Part shown: in pieces, positions 38,161-48,544 of the stretch
Layout of the letters: every line of letters begins with the position of its first letter
Numbering within the stretch: position 1 is the first letter of the stretch
Source of the DNA: Apricaphanius iberus
Lineage: Eukaryota > Chordata > Actinopteri > Cyprinodontiformes > Aphaniidae
Assembly: GCA_028564705.1 (NCBI GenBank)
Contig: JAPXFQ010000994.1
Location: 310,001 to 374,000, forward strand
DNA length: 64,000 nt
Direction of reading: 5' to 3'
The notes under the pieces: generated by a model
What the model was told of the DNA's origin: nothing
Databases searched by the model: none
What the model saw: only the letters and a program-made list of their open reading frames with translations
Program-made: the position numbers and the translations under genes

Positions 38161-39318
38161 TGTTTTGGAGAATGCTGATGATTTTATATTTAATAGAATT
38201 CATTTTATTTATGGATAATCCCATAACGTCACCACTACTGTGAGCTGAGGGAATAGTTGGCTGTGTGTACGTTTTGCAGCTGTACTAGAAATCTATTCTA
38301 ATCGAACGATGAAAAAAATGCTTTCATAACTTATTGAAGGGTCTTTTTACACAGCAGTAGACTATCCTCTAGGTTTGTATAGCGCAATGTTCTTTCCAAT
38401 TTCCTAGCATTTTGCTTTAAAGCACGCAGCTCTGAATTAAACCGGGCAATGGGGAAGTAATGCTATACTAGACCATCAATTTGTGAAGGGTTAGAGATGA
38501 AATTACTGCCTTCTCTTTTGTTACTCTGGGATACTGAGGAAATGAATAGACAATGAAAACATCCCTTTAAGATAGATTCACACTGATATCATTATTAGTT
38601 CAGTAGTTATTGACGAAAATCACTTTTTGGTTAGTGGTGGTTTTCGGATCACCTCAAATTCTAATCACTTGTTCCTGGTGCATTTCAGATTTTTCATGAA
38701 TATTTTATTAAAATCCACCTATAACTTTTGGAGTGATGTTGCTAACTAATTAAGAAACAAATCTGATGATAACATAACCCTCTTGGCCGAGGTAATAATC
38801 CATTTGCTTGTTGTTTCATATTGATTAAATAAGAAGTGTAACCAAAATAGATAAATAAAAATGACAAAAATTACAGAACAAAGAAAGTCCAAAGAAAACA
38901 TACAGAGACAATGAAGATTATGCTACTTGTCAAAGTGTGTAACTTCAACTAATAAGTGTTGCTTGGCTGTTTGGTTATAAAATAATAATAGACATGTAAT
39001 TCAGAAAGTATTTTAATCAATAACAACGGGAAATTACCCAAATTTTGGCAGATGACTATCAGATAAAAAAACACAAAACTTTTAATTAAACCTGTATGTG
39101 TACATGAGGTGTCTAATTCCTTTTCCCCCTAAATATTCTTAGCATTTTATTTTTACATTTGTCAAACAAACCGGTATCCAAATATTTACTAAGCGGTGTG
39201 TGTTTCAGCTTGCACAAATCACTTGGCAATTTTGGGCTGCTGATGTCATCATATCCAATGCTGATCCTGCTTCGGTCACATACCTGAAAACAATTACTTA
39301 TTTAAGGTAATTAATAAT
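38161..39318. other. Intergenic, nothing certain
   Basis: AT-rich. The segment 38300-38460 may be further repeat debris. No gene seen. Confidence 0.35.
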
Positions 39319-39640
39319 TGTAAATTGGCTGCACAGTGGCACAGTTGATGGCATTGTTGACTTGCAGCAGAAGGCCTGGGTTGGAATCCCTGCATGGGGT
39401 ATTTCGGCATGTTCTCCCTGTCTGACTGTTACAATTGCCCTCACACGAGAGTGTGTGCATGCACATATTTTTTTGTTGTGCCTTTTTGTCTATGTTGCCC
39501 TAGGATGGAGTGGCTACGTGTTCAGGTTGTACCCCACCTCCCGTTAAGGGAATACTGGGGTTAGGCACCCACAACCCTGCAACCCTGCAATGGCTAGACA
39601 GTATAGATGGATGGATGGATGGAGGGATGAATGGCCCCAG
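39319..39640 (+). repeat. SINE-like dispersed repeat with GATG tail
   Basis: Begins with GGCTGCACAGTGGCACAGTT, then a tRNA-like GGGTTGGAATCCC box. GCATGTTCTCCCTGTC and a TTGTACCCCACCTCC block follow, ending in (GATG)n at about 39606-39622. It is the forward counterpart of the copy at 17252-17562. Confidence 0.75.
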
Positions 39641-41028
39641 ACTAGCCAAATGTGGAGGGAACAAAAACCATACAGCAACAAAAAAAACAAAAACAGAATG
39701 TTTCCAGAGTAACATACAACAACAGTTCCAATCTTAAGGTTATACTTACAACTTTCCATTTTCGCATTTTTTAAACACACACTTGTATCAAACTTGTATC
39801 GAATGAAAACAGCAGGGTTATTTTGTCAAAAAAAGCATTGGCTCTAGATTAAACACTGTTTTTAGTAGTTAGATACTAAGAAAGGGCAGTTAATGATATT
39901 CACAATCAGAAAGTTAAGTTAAAAATATTGTAAAATGTGTTATTGAGACTGCATCACTTTGGTTTTGCTTCTAAGGAAATCCCTTATTCATTTTTTTTCT
40001 TTCTACTTCCTTAGATCATTTGGGGACTGGTTTGCCTTCTAGACTTTATGTATAGAATAATATATTTTTCACTCAAAGGAGGATACATAGATAAACTTCA
40101 TGATTATTTTAATTTCAAATCACAGAGAATTTTTGATGTGAAGGGTGGGCTACAGCATCACTAGTGGAAAAAAACAAGAAAATGGCAGCAGATATCTCCA
40201 GAGAATGAAGGACTCCATGAACAAAGAATCAGAATAATCTGGACCCGTCCCTCTTGTACCATTAATAAAAACAGGAAGTGAATAATTTGCAGCTGTTCAT
40301 AATACAAACAAAACACATTCATTGCTGCATCCGCTTAGCATCCATCAGTGGAAAAGCGTGACTAGTTTGCATGTCTTTCATCAAAAGGCTGGAAATATCA
40401 AAGATGTTTTTTGGATCCATGCAGAACTGGTTATAATCTTCAAAAGGAATGGCACCAATACCTTCATTCAGTTAATTAAAGGAATTCACAGTGGAATGGA
40501 GTTGCATTTTAAAATATCTACTGACTTAATAGATATTCTGCTATCATATCCAATGTTATGTTACAGAGAACTGCAGGTTTAGACTTAATTTCTAGTCTGC
40601 TTCTTTTGATAAATCTGCGCTATTGGTGGTTCCACATCCAGACTGAAAAATACTAAATGTAACAGAGTAGGCAGGAAGCAGCTAAAAAACAAAAACAAAT
40701 CAACTTTATGAAAAGTAAACAAAAACACAGCAGAGGCAGGAAGTTAAATGGAAAATCACTTCAAATCCAGGACAGGAAGCCTGTAACACTGAAGCTAGAA
40801 AGTAGAACCTTAAGCTAAACCTAAAAGTAAACCTACTAACACAGCCAGAAGATATGAGGAGAACTTCACATCTGCACAAAAAGTCAAGTAACATTAAAGC
40901 GCCACACAGTAACAGAAATTGAGCGAGTTTATTAAAGCTTAACATTTTTTTACAATTATTTCAAAGCAGCTGGTTGAAATTTAATTGAAACATTCCCCAA
41001 ACTGACCAGTCCAGCCATCTACAATGCA
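39641..41028. other. Intergenic, nothing recognised
   Basis: No exon, tandem array or transposon end recognised. The ORF at 40322-40582 has no known domain. Confidence 0.35.
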
Positions 41029-41165
41029 CATTTACAGGGTGGTGAAAAAGTATTTTCCCTCCTTCAGATTACCTCTGTTTTAACTTTTTTTTTGTCTGAC
41101 GTAAATATTTTAGATCATTAGACCAACTTCAATATCAAAGATAACCTGATATGTACAAAAATAAT
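41029..41165. mobile_element. DNA-transposon terminal fragment
   Basis: TACAGGGTGGTGAAAAAGTA followed by TTTGTCTGACGTAAATATTTTAGATCATTA-like sequence matches the end of a teleost non-autonomous DNA element (TACAGTGGTGTGAAAAACTA type). Only one end is visible. Confidence 0.5.
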
Positions 41166-41400
41166 GCCATTGCATTTTACAACTGTGACACCACAAGTGC
41201 TGTATTTTTAACACTTTTAATGGGGATGCAAGGATACCACTTTTTTCAAACCAATATGATACTGATACTTAGATCAATAATAAAGCTCCATCATACATAA
41301 GAGACCTGATTGTTCCATTTGTTCCTAACAGAGCCCTTCGCTTTCAGACTGCAGGTTTACTGGTAGTCCCTAGGATTTCTAAAAGTAGAATGGGTGGCAG

Positions 41401-41565
41401 TAAGCCTGGGAATATTCTAATTCATCCAGGTCATGGTTATCTCAACGTAATTTCAATCGAACGCAACTGGAGTTGGTAATTTGTCTTGGAAGACGTTTCA
41501 CCTCTTATCCAAGAGGCTTCATCAGTTCATGCTCGCCGCTGACCAGGTTGGGACTGGTCCAACTA
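41401..41565 (+). mobile_element. 165-bp insert with 14-bp target duplication (Penelope-like?)
   Basis: AGAATGGGTGGCAG occurs at 41387-41400 and again at 41566-41579 in the LINE coding sequence, flanking exactly 165 bp of foreign DNA. The insert contains GAAGACGTTTCACCTC and CCAAGAGGCTTCATCAGTTC, motifs I associate with Penelope-like retroelement ends in fish; that label is from memory. Confidence 0.75.
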
Positions 41566-41993
41566 AGAATGGGTGGCAGATCTTTCAGTTATCAGGCTCC
41601 CCTCCTATGGAACCAGCTCCCAGGGTTGGTTCGTGAAGCAGACAACTTCTCTGTCTTTAAAACTAGGTTTAAAACCTTCCTCTTTGACAAAGCTTACAGT
41701 TAGATACAGGTTAATAGGTATTTAGGAAGAGCAGGTTAATGTTAGTAGTCAGGTAGATTGTCAAAAGCTAGGAAGAGATAGGAATAGGTAGAGTAGCTAG
41801 GTAGAGATAGATTAATGTAAGCCAGGTAGAGAGTGTTAGTAGCTAGCTCTCCTAGTAGCTTAACTGTTAGTAGCTATGCTGCTTTAGGCTTGGCTGTTGG
41901 AGGACATTATTAGAGTCAGTTCCTACTTTCTCTCCTACTTCACTCCAACTGCATGATGTGCTGTCAATTCAAGCGCTAACCTGTTTTCTCTTA

Positions 41994-42597
41994 GGCTACG
42001 TCCACACTAAGCCTGATAAGGTTATACAGGGAGTTAGATGCCTAATGTTATCCACTCAACACGAGCATTTACGCCCCGTTTAGGGTCCGTTTAAGGTCCC
42101 ATGAATGCACAATCCAATGCCGACCTATGCATGTACTGGGCATGCGCGGGGAAAAACAAAAAGAACACATATTGACACGTATAATCTACGTCACTGTCGG
42201 CGCCTCCTGGATCGCCTAAAGTGTCGCCTTCTCATCCGCAAGTAGGTTAGGGTTAACTTAACTTTGCAAACGTCTCAATTTGCAAAAGAAGCAGTAGCAT
42301 AGCGAGACTCGTCTCCATCTTTGCTGTTGTCATTATCCGGTGTCGCGATGTTGTCGTCATCAACTTAGGACGCATCATTTGATTGACGTCGCTGCTCTGA
42401 TTTAGCCGGGGACTGGATAAGTTGCGTCCAGACGTGTTCATTTAGCTGTTGAGATAACAGTTAGTCGGCTCTCTTACCCGGCTAATACTTATCTGGCCAC
42501 AGACCACAAACAAAGCCGCCTTAGTGTGGACGATAGGGGGGTGTAGACTAAATACTTATACGTTTAAGGCATTATCCAGCTTAGTGTAAACGTGGCC
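41994..42597 (+). mobile_element. Harbinger-like MITE, copy 1
   Basis: Terminal repeats GGCTACGTCCACACTAAGC (left) and complement of GCTTAGTGTAAACGTGGCC (right) are flanked by TTA on both sides (41991-41993 and 42598-42600). It sits inside the 3' UTR of the L2 LINE. A second copy in the opposite orientation lies at 45911-46486. No transposase reading frame is present. Confidence 0.85.
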
Positions 42598-43257
42598 TTA
42601 GTCTCTTCCTACAGTAGGTGCTCCTGACCAGCCCTGCTTGACGACCCTGACTAAGATGGCATTCCAGTGGAGGAATGTTATCCACGTCCTGCTACCAACT
42701 TCTGCTTCTGCATCAGTTCTTTTGCTCTTTCTGTGTCTCTGCTGCCTTCTCCAAACCCCAGACGGTTTCCGCAGATGACCGCTTGTGCTGAGCCTGGTTC
42801 TGCTGGAGGTTTCTTCCTGTTAAAAGGGAGGTTTTCCTCTCCACTGTCGCTTCATGCTTGCTCAGTGTGAGGGATTGCTGCGCAGTCATGATGCAATCTT
42901 CTGTGGTTCTCTAATTCCTAAATTAAACATTGAATTGTAATAACTCTTCTTGTAAAGTACCTTGAGATGACATCTGGTGTGAAATGGCGCTATGTAAATA
43001 AACTGAATTGAAATTGAAGTGAATCTGAGAACCGATGCGAAAACATGTTTTATTTTCTTCTCCGCTTGTTATAGCAAATGATGATGAATTAGATAATAAA
43101 ATAAAAATTAATAGAAATGACCACAAAAAAAATTCATGTGAAAAATAAAAATTTCCACATTTTAGGTATCGATTTATGGTATCAGTTAACTAACCAATAT
43201 GAGTACATTAGAACAGTACTGGCCCCAATACCCAATATCACTATTGGTGCATCCCTA

Positions 43258-45690
43258 CTATTTTATTAAACCTCAAGTCTCAAGTGCCTTTGCATGCTTT
43301 GTATCTCATGGTAAGGATTGTTAAATTGCATCAAAAAAAAGGTGGTGAAAGCACTAATCACAAAGACGGTTGACAAACATGAGACTTGTGAGACTGAAAA
43401 GTGTTTCAATGGGGGGTAAGGAAAATAGTGTGAATAATGATCTGTATAAATGTGCACTCAATCTTTTCCTTAGCCATCCTGATTCTCTGATGTTTTGGTT
43501 TTGAGCAACAGGAAGTGGATAATGGATCTTGTTCTACTGTATCCAACTGGATTTGGTTTGCTGCATTATTTGGTTGGAAAAACAATTTAAAATGTGCTTG
43601 CAACTTAAAGTACTGAGATAGTAATGAGTAAATATTCCCATACATTTTATAGTTAATGCATTAAATTACTCAGTTACTGAAAAAAGTAATATATTCCTGT
43701 AACTCTGTACTTTTGTAATGTGTTACTCCCAACACTGCAGCCAGATTTACAGAATAAACATCGGTTCAGTTTATAACCACTCAAATACGAACTGTCTGAC
43801 AACATAAATTATGCTTAAACATCTGAACAGCAATATATAATATAGATGAGAAACTTCAAGTCAGCCTGAAAAAAGTTACAAAGGCTTTTCTAAGGCTGTG
43901 GAACAAAAAAAAAGAGAAAGAAAAAAAGAGAAGCAAACTTTAAAGGAACACATCTTTTTTAACATCACTATACATAACACATTATGATCCAGGCTTCTTT
44001 AATCTGTTTAATTCAGTGTGCTTGTAAAAAATAAAAGCAGAGGTTTGCACTGTGAAAGTAACTCCGGATGTGTGCTTGATGTCTATCAATCTTTTTTATT
44101 GAGAGGGTGCGGGAATATACTGTATGGGCAATAATGATGATTGCTTCGTAGAGTGTCCTACAGTCATAACGCAAACAATCACTAAGTTGATCTGCAGATT
44201 AAAACACTGCTTTCAATCCCATCAGTACTACTTCTTTCTTTTTTTTTTTTGCCAAATAAATTATTGCAGATTGGACTGGAGATTACTTCAGCATGTGTAT
44301 AAAATCAACTTGCAAACGGGTAGGATGAATTTAGAAAATTCCTCAAACTTAATACTGCTTTAGAAACGCAGAGAGTGGGGCTCTGTCACATACCGTTTAT
44401 GTCGGTGTAGGAATGCCAATACATCAAAACAACACCTAGAGGCGGATGTTTTACACTGAGGAACGTGGAGTAGCTGCTCAGTCAGAACACAGCCTCCTCT
44501 GTAGCTGATGGCTCATTGGTTTTGACCCTTGACCTCCCATCCTGAGTAATATGACTACAGGCTGTAAGATGACCAAGCTGGCTGTGGGAAAGGCACAAAA
44601 CACATGAGAACTACTTTCTTCTCCCACTCTGCGCTGACTGATAAATTCCGTAAATAGGGAGCTGTATAAAACTTTTGTCCTCTGTTACATACTGCACCAC
44701 ATTACACTGAAATCACAGTTCAGAGAGGCACTTAAACCCAACAGGGAAGGATTTTATCTACGCAAGAATGCTGAAAAGTGAAACCTAATAACTGCACTTC
44801 GATGGTACAGAGAAGGGACGCAAGGAGAGAAGGAAAGAGGACAAAAAAGGGAAGATGTGCTGGTGGAATGGAGAAAGAAATTGAGTTTGGGCGCATGAAG
44901 GAAGCAGGAAAAGAATATAAATGAGGAGGGAAAAAAAATAGAAGTTGATAATGAGGAGTGTGAGAACTTGTGTGTGTATTGGGGGACAAGTAGAGAAGTG
45001 CTGACAGGCTGTGATGACAGATCTGCTCAGAACAGTCGAGGTTTTATCTGTACTAATAAACGAGCCACTATGTTCCAACCTCTTCTGCTCCATTGCTGCA
45101 AAACTGATCTGGGGTCTGCCATAAATCTGCCTTAAATGTTTGAGGAGGACGCAGCAGGTCCTGATTCAGTCTATGAGCAGAGAGACAAAGCCGACCAGAC
45201 GTTATTTTTAGAGCAGAAAAGATGTGGCTTCCTTCATAGAGGAGATTCATGCACCCAGATCCCCCAAGCCCCAAACTAGCAGCTCAGATAACAATCCATT
45301 CTAATTGGTCATACATATGCTAAATCACACCCTGAACAAGACAGAGTTGATCAAGCACTCAGGAGAGAAGCAGTGTTGTCTGCCTGCTCTCTCTGAGAAC
45401 AGCCAATTTAAATCAGCAACTCATTTAATATTTCTGTTTCGTAACCAGAGATGGAAGCTTTTACTTTCTTATGACTTCCAAACAAAAAAGAAAAATCAGA
45501 AATATGTCATTTTCAGATCATCTTCATCCTTATTTTACAATTAAAATCTTACTTTGTCTTGTTCAACAAAAAAGAGCAGAAAAACAGTCAGTGAAGAGGA
45601 AAACCAAAAAAATGGTCCAACACACAGACTTTAAATAATTATATAGATTTATAGAGACACATAGAATTGCACAACCATCATTTTGTTCTG
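43258..45690. other. Intergenic, no gene recognised
   Basis: AT-rich with poly-A/T tracts. 44400-45300 is more complex and repeat-poor, but no exon or domain could be supported on either strand. Confidence 0.35.
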
Positions 45691-45698
45691 GAAGGAGT

Positions 45699-46521
45699 AC
45701 GTTTACATGCACATCTAAATCAAGCTTTTTGGAGTAATTGGACTAATGGCTTGCTCCCTGCAGCGAGCCTAGTACTAGTTTACATGTCAGTCAGAAAATT
45801 GAATTATTAAATGAAGTGCATTCTATGCCCCGACGATAGATGGCGACATGCATCCCCACGTGTTAGCCTTATAGCAGTTAGCTTCCAGCAGCATTCAGGC
45901 AGTTAACTGAGGCCACGTCCACACTAAGCCGGATAATGCCATAAACGTATAATTATTTACTCTACACCCCCTTATCGTCCCCACTAACCCGGCGTCGTTT
46001 AAGGTCTGTGGCCGGATAACTATTAGCCGGGTAAGAGAGCCGTGTACATCTTAATTCAGCGGCTAAACGAGCTAGTGTGGAAAGCTTCCCCGGATAATGA
46101 AAGGAAGTGGCGTCAATGAATGCTGCGTCAATAACAATACGACACTACAGACAAAGACAACAGCGAAGAGTAATACATCGATCTCGTCGTCTGTCCACAC
46201 CAAAAGCTCTCTCTTCTTCTGAGCAGCTATTGTTCTCTTCAGTTAACGGGACAAGCAGATATGTACTGTGCTGTAGAGCTTCTTGTATATATTATGTAGG
46301 TGCTGCCGTCACGTAGATTATACGCGTCTTTTGTGCGTCTTTTCGCGCATGCCCAGTATTTGCACAGGTCGGTATGGGATTGCGCAATCCTGGGACCTTA
46401 AATGGGGCGTAAATGCTCGTGTTGAGTGGATAACATTAGGCGTCCAACTCCCCGTATAACCTTATCGGCTTAGTGTGGACGTAGCCTGAATCAATTTGTT
46501 TTTCTTACTGCATGTAAACGC
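45699..46521. mobile_element. TIR element (outer) hosting a MITE
   Basis: The left ACGTTTACATGCACATC and the complement of the right end (GCGTTTACATGCAGTAAG) form terminal inverted repeats at about 45699 and 46521. After removing the inner MITE only about 250 bp remain, so this is a small non-autonomous DNA element. Confidence 0.65.
45911..46486 (-). mobile_element. Harbinger-like MITE, copy 2
   Basis: Starts GGCCACGTCCACACTAAGC and ends with the complement of GGCTACGTCCACACTAAGC. It is flanked by TGA on both sides (45908-45910 and 46487-46489). Its left end corresponds to the right end of copy 1, so the two are inverted relative to each other. The inner sequence (ACCCGGCTAATA, GCATGCGCG blocks) is shared. 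Confidence 0.85.
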
Positions 46522-46527
46522 TCTGAC

Positions 46528-46775
46528 TGAGTTCCTATAAATCAAGGCTAAAAACCCATCTTTTTAGAGGTGCCTTTGAGTAGGTCATACATTGTAGCTT
46601 GAATGTCACTTGTTTTAATGTGTCATATGTGATGTGTCTCTAATGTTGGTTTTTTTTATGCTTTTATTGTTGGTTTATTGCTGGTATCATATCCTCAAAA
46701 CCCCAAAGCACCTTGAATTGCCAAGTTGTAGAAAAAGTGCAATACAAATAAATTTGCCTTGCCTTGTCTTAGAAA
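46528..46775 (+). mobile_element. L2-type LINE 3' end
   Basis: A short coding tail (KPIFLEVPL-like) is followed by a 3' UTR ending in CAATACAAATAAATTTGCCTTGCCTTG near 46740-46768, the LINE terminus with its short tandem tail. Confidence 0.7.
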
Positions 46776-46959
46776 AGTGTTACATCTAGAGACACACAGA
46801 GTCTCCATGACAACCAACATAGTTGGGCCAAAATTTTTAAGACCCCTGGCTAGTTTAGATTTTTAGATTTAGATTTACACAGGAAATGAAGCAAGCATTT
46901 TTCAAATGATAATAAACAAATTTACCACAGTATCAGTGTGTTTATTTTAAGAATATTTA

Positions 46960-47205
46960 ACTAGTTTTATTGACACTTTATTTTATTAAAAATTGCATAC
47001 AAATATTAGAAATTATTCAAACCATTATCAAAAATCAATACAAAAGTTTTCTTAGCGTTACAGCAAATTATCAAACCCTTCATAAAATTGCAGAGCAACT
47101 TTTTGCATGTTTCCACAGGTTTTTTGAACATCTCTATCCATCTCTATCTTTTGTAGTTATCTTTTGTATCAAAGGTGCTTTATAAATAAAGTTTTGATTT
47201 GATGA
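46960..47205 (+). mobile_element. LINE 3' end fragment
   Basis: Ends with GGTGCTTTATAAATAAAGTTTTGATTTGAT, the AATAAA-plus-short-repeat terminus of teleost LINEs. The coding part is not recognisable. Confidence 0.5.
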
Positions 47206-48540
47206 TTTGGGAAAGCTGCTTTTCTGTTTGCTTCAACGCTGTTAAATATTATAGAAGGCTACATGTTGCCATGTTAGCAGATTTTATTTTCTAAAGCTTT
47301 CAGTGTCCAATTAGATCAAAATGCCAATTTATCTTAGAGTTTTTCACTCAGCATTACCAGGGGTGCAAATGGAGTGCGCTGTAAAACTAAAATCATTTCT
47401 TTAGAGGGACATGATCACAGAGAGCTCTGCTGACCTCGCTCCTGTTTTACTGACAGCCCCCATCGACCTCGTGACACTGAATTATTCAGCTCAACAGGGC
47501 AGGAGCGTGGGGGGCTGTTAGCAACATAGGGTCCCTGCAGAGGTCGAAGTTATGTCCCCGCCCAGTCAGAGGGCTCTTCATGTCTGCTGAATGCACCGTG
47601 ACAGCTCAAAGCGGATGATGAAGTGAAGCGTGTCAATGGACAGGGTCCAGCATCAGCAGAGCACACCCACACCTCTGCATAGGAGACGCAATCCCATTGA
47701 AAGATCTCCTTTAACATCTGTGAATACAGTCAAGTTGCTGTAGTGCGGAACATTCAGTGTGACTGCTCTAATACTGTGGAGAGCCAGATATGACGAAACC
47801 CAATATGAGCAAATGTTGGACTTTTTTTATGTTCATAAATCTGCCCCTTTAAATAAGATGGAAAACAGCTGGAAACAATAATAAAGCCTGAAATCAATCA
47901 AAAACATTCTCCTTGAAAAAAAAAGATCATGTAATAAAGAAATGTTGTGTATTATTGCTGACGAACGACCTCAAAAAATAACAAGTATAATACGATAATA
48001 GCGGCAAGATGCATAACAAGCTGTGGACAAACTCTACAGTTCATTACAGAGAGGATCAATAGGAAGAATAGACAGCCCAGCTCCATAAAACGCTAATGTT
48101 CCTCCCAAGAATAATAACCCATACAGAGGAGCCAATAATGCTGCAGCACGGGTGCGGAGCTCCTAACACAACTCAATAAATCATTTCAGCACAGGTTATT
48201 ACTCAATATCTCTAGCATGTTAGTGCATCGACAGAGCCCGGGAAGAACCAAACTATGCATGGGAGCTTTAAAAATGTTTATCAAGGTAAAAGAGCTGATG
48301 AGAGAGGGGAAAAAAGAAGTACTAAGAGGATTAAAACCCTGCAGGGCCACCACGAAGGAGGCCATTAAAAGAGGGAGCGTAAATTTGTACTGCATGTTCT
48401 ATGAACCTGTGGGATGCCTATTGGATACATTTTTAAACTGTAATATGCATGTTTCAAAGCTCTGCAGGAAAAGCGAGGAAACACTTTGTATTCATTTGTT
48501 GAATGTTTTATTCAAATGTGTCTGAATAAAGTATTAATGC
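47206..48540. other. Repeat-poor non-coding stretch
   Basis: From about 47400 to 48430 the sequence has balanced composition and no recognised repeat family or exon. It could hold regulatory DNA; nothing more can be supported. Confidence 0.3.
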
Positions 48541-48544
48541 ATTC

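Larger units (their letters stand above)
41287..43016 (+). mobile_element. L2-type LINE, 3' part, with two insertions
   Basis: Encodes the C-terminal tail of ORF2 (PSYIRDLIVPFVPNRALRFQ, then after an insert APLLWNQLPGLVREADNFSV and KTRFKTFLFDKAYS, stop at 41701-41703). A 3' UTR follows with GGAGGTTTCTTCCTGTTAAA and the GGCGCTATGTAAATAAACTG terminus near 42985-43016. It is interrupted by inserts at 41401-41565 and 41994-42597. Confidence 0.88.
41221..43257. mobile_element. hAT-like MITE, split by a LINE insertion (outer shell of a nest)
   Basis: The left end TGGGGATGCAAGGATACC and the complement of the right end (TAGGGATGCACCAATAG) are matching terminal repeats. Subterminal sequence (CCAATATGATACTGATAC left, CAATACCCAATATCACTATTGG right) is typical of the same family. 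The two halves are separated by the LINE piece at 41287-43016. No intact 8-bp target duplication remains. Confidence 0.6.

Noticed and set aside
41029..41165. Complete DNA transposon
   Set aside because: Only one terminal sequence was found; the other end could not be located.
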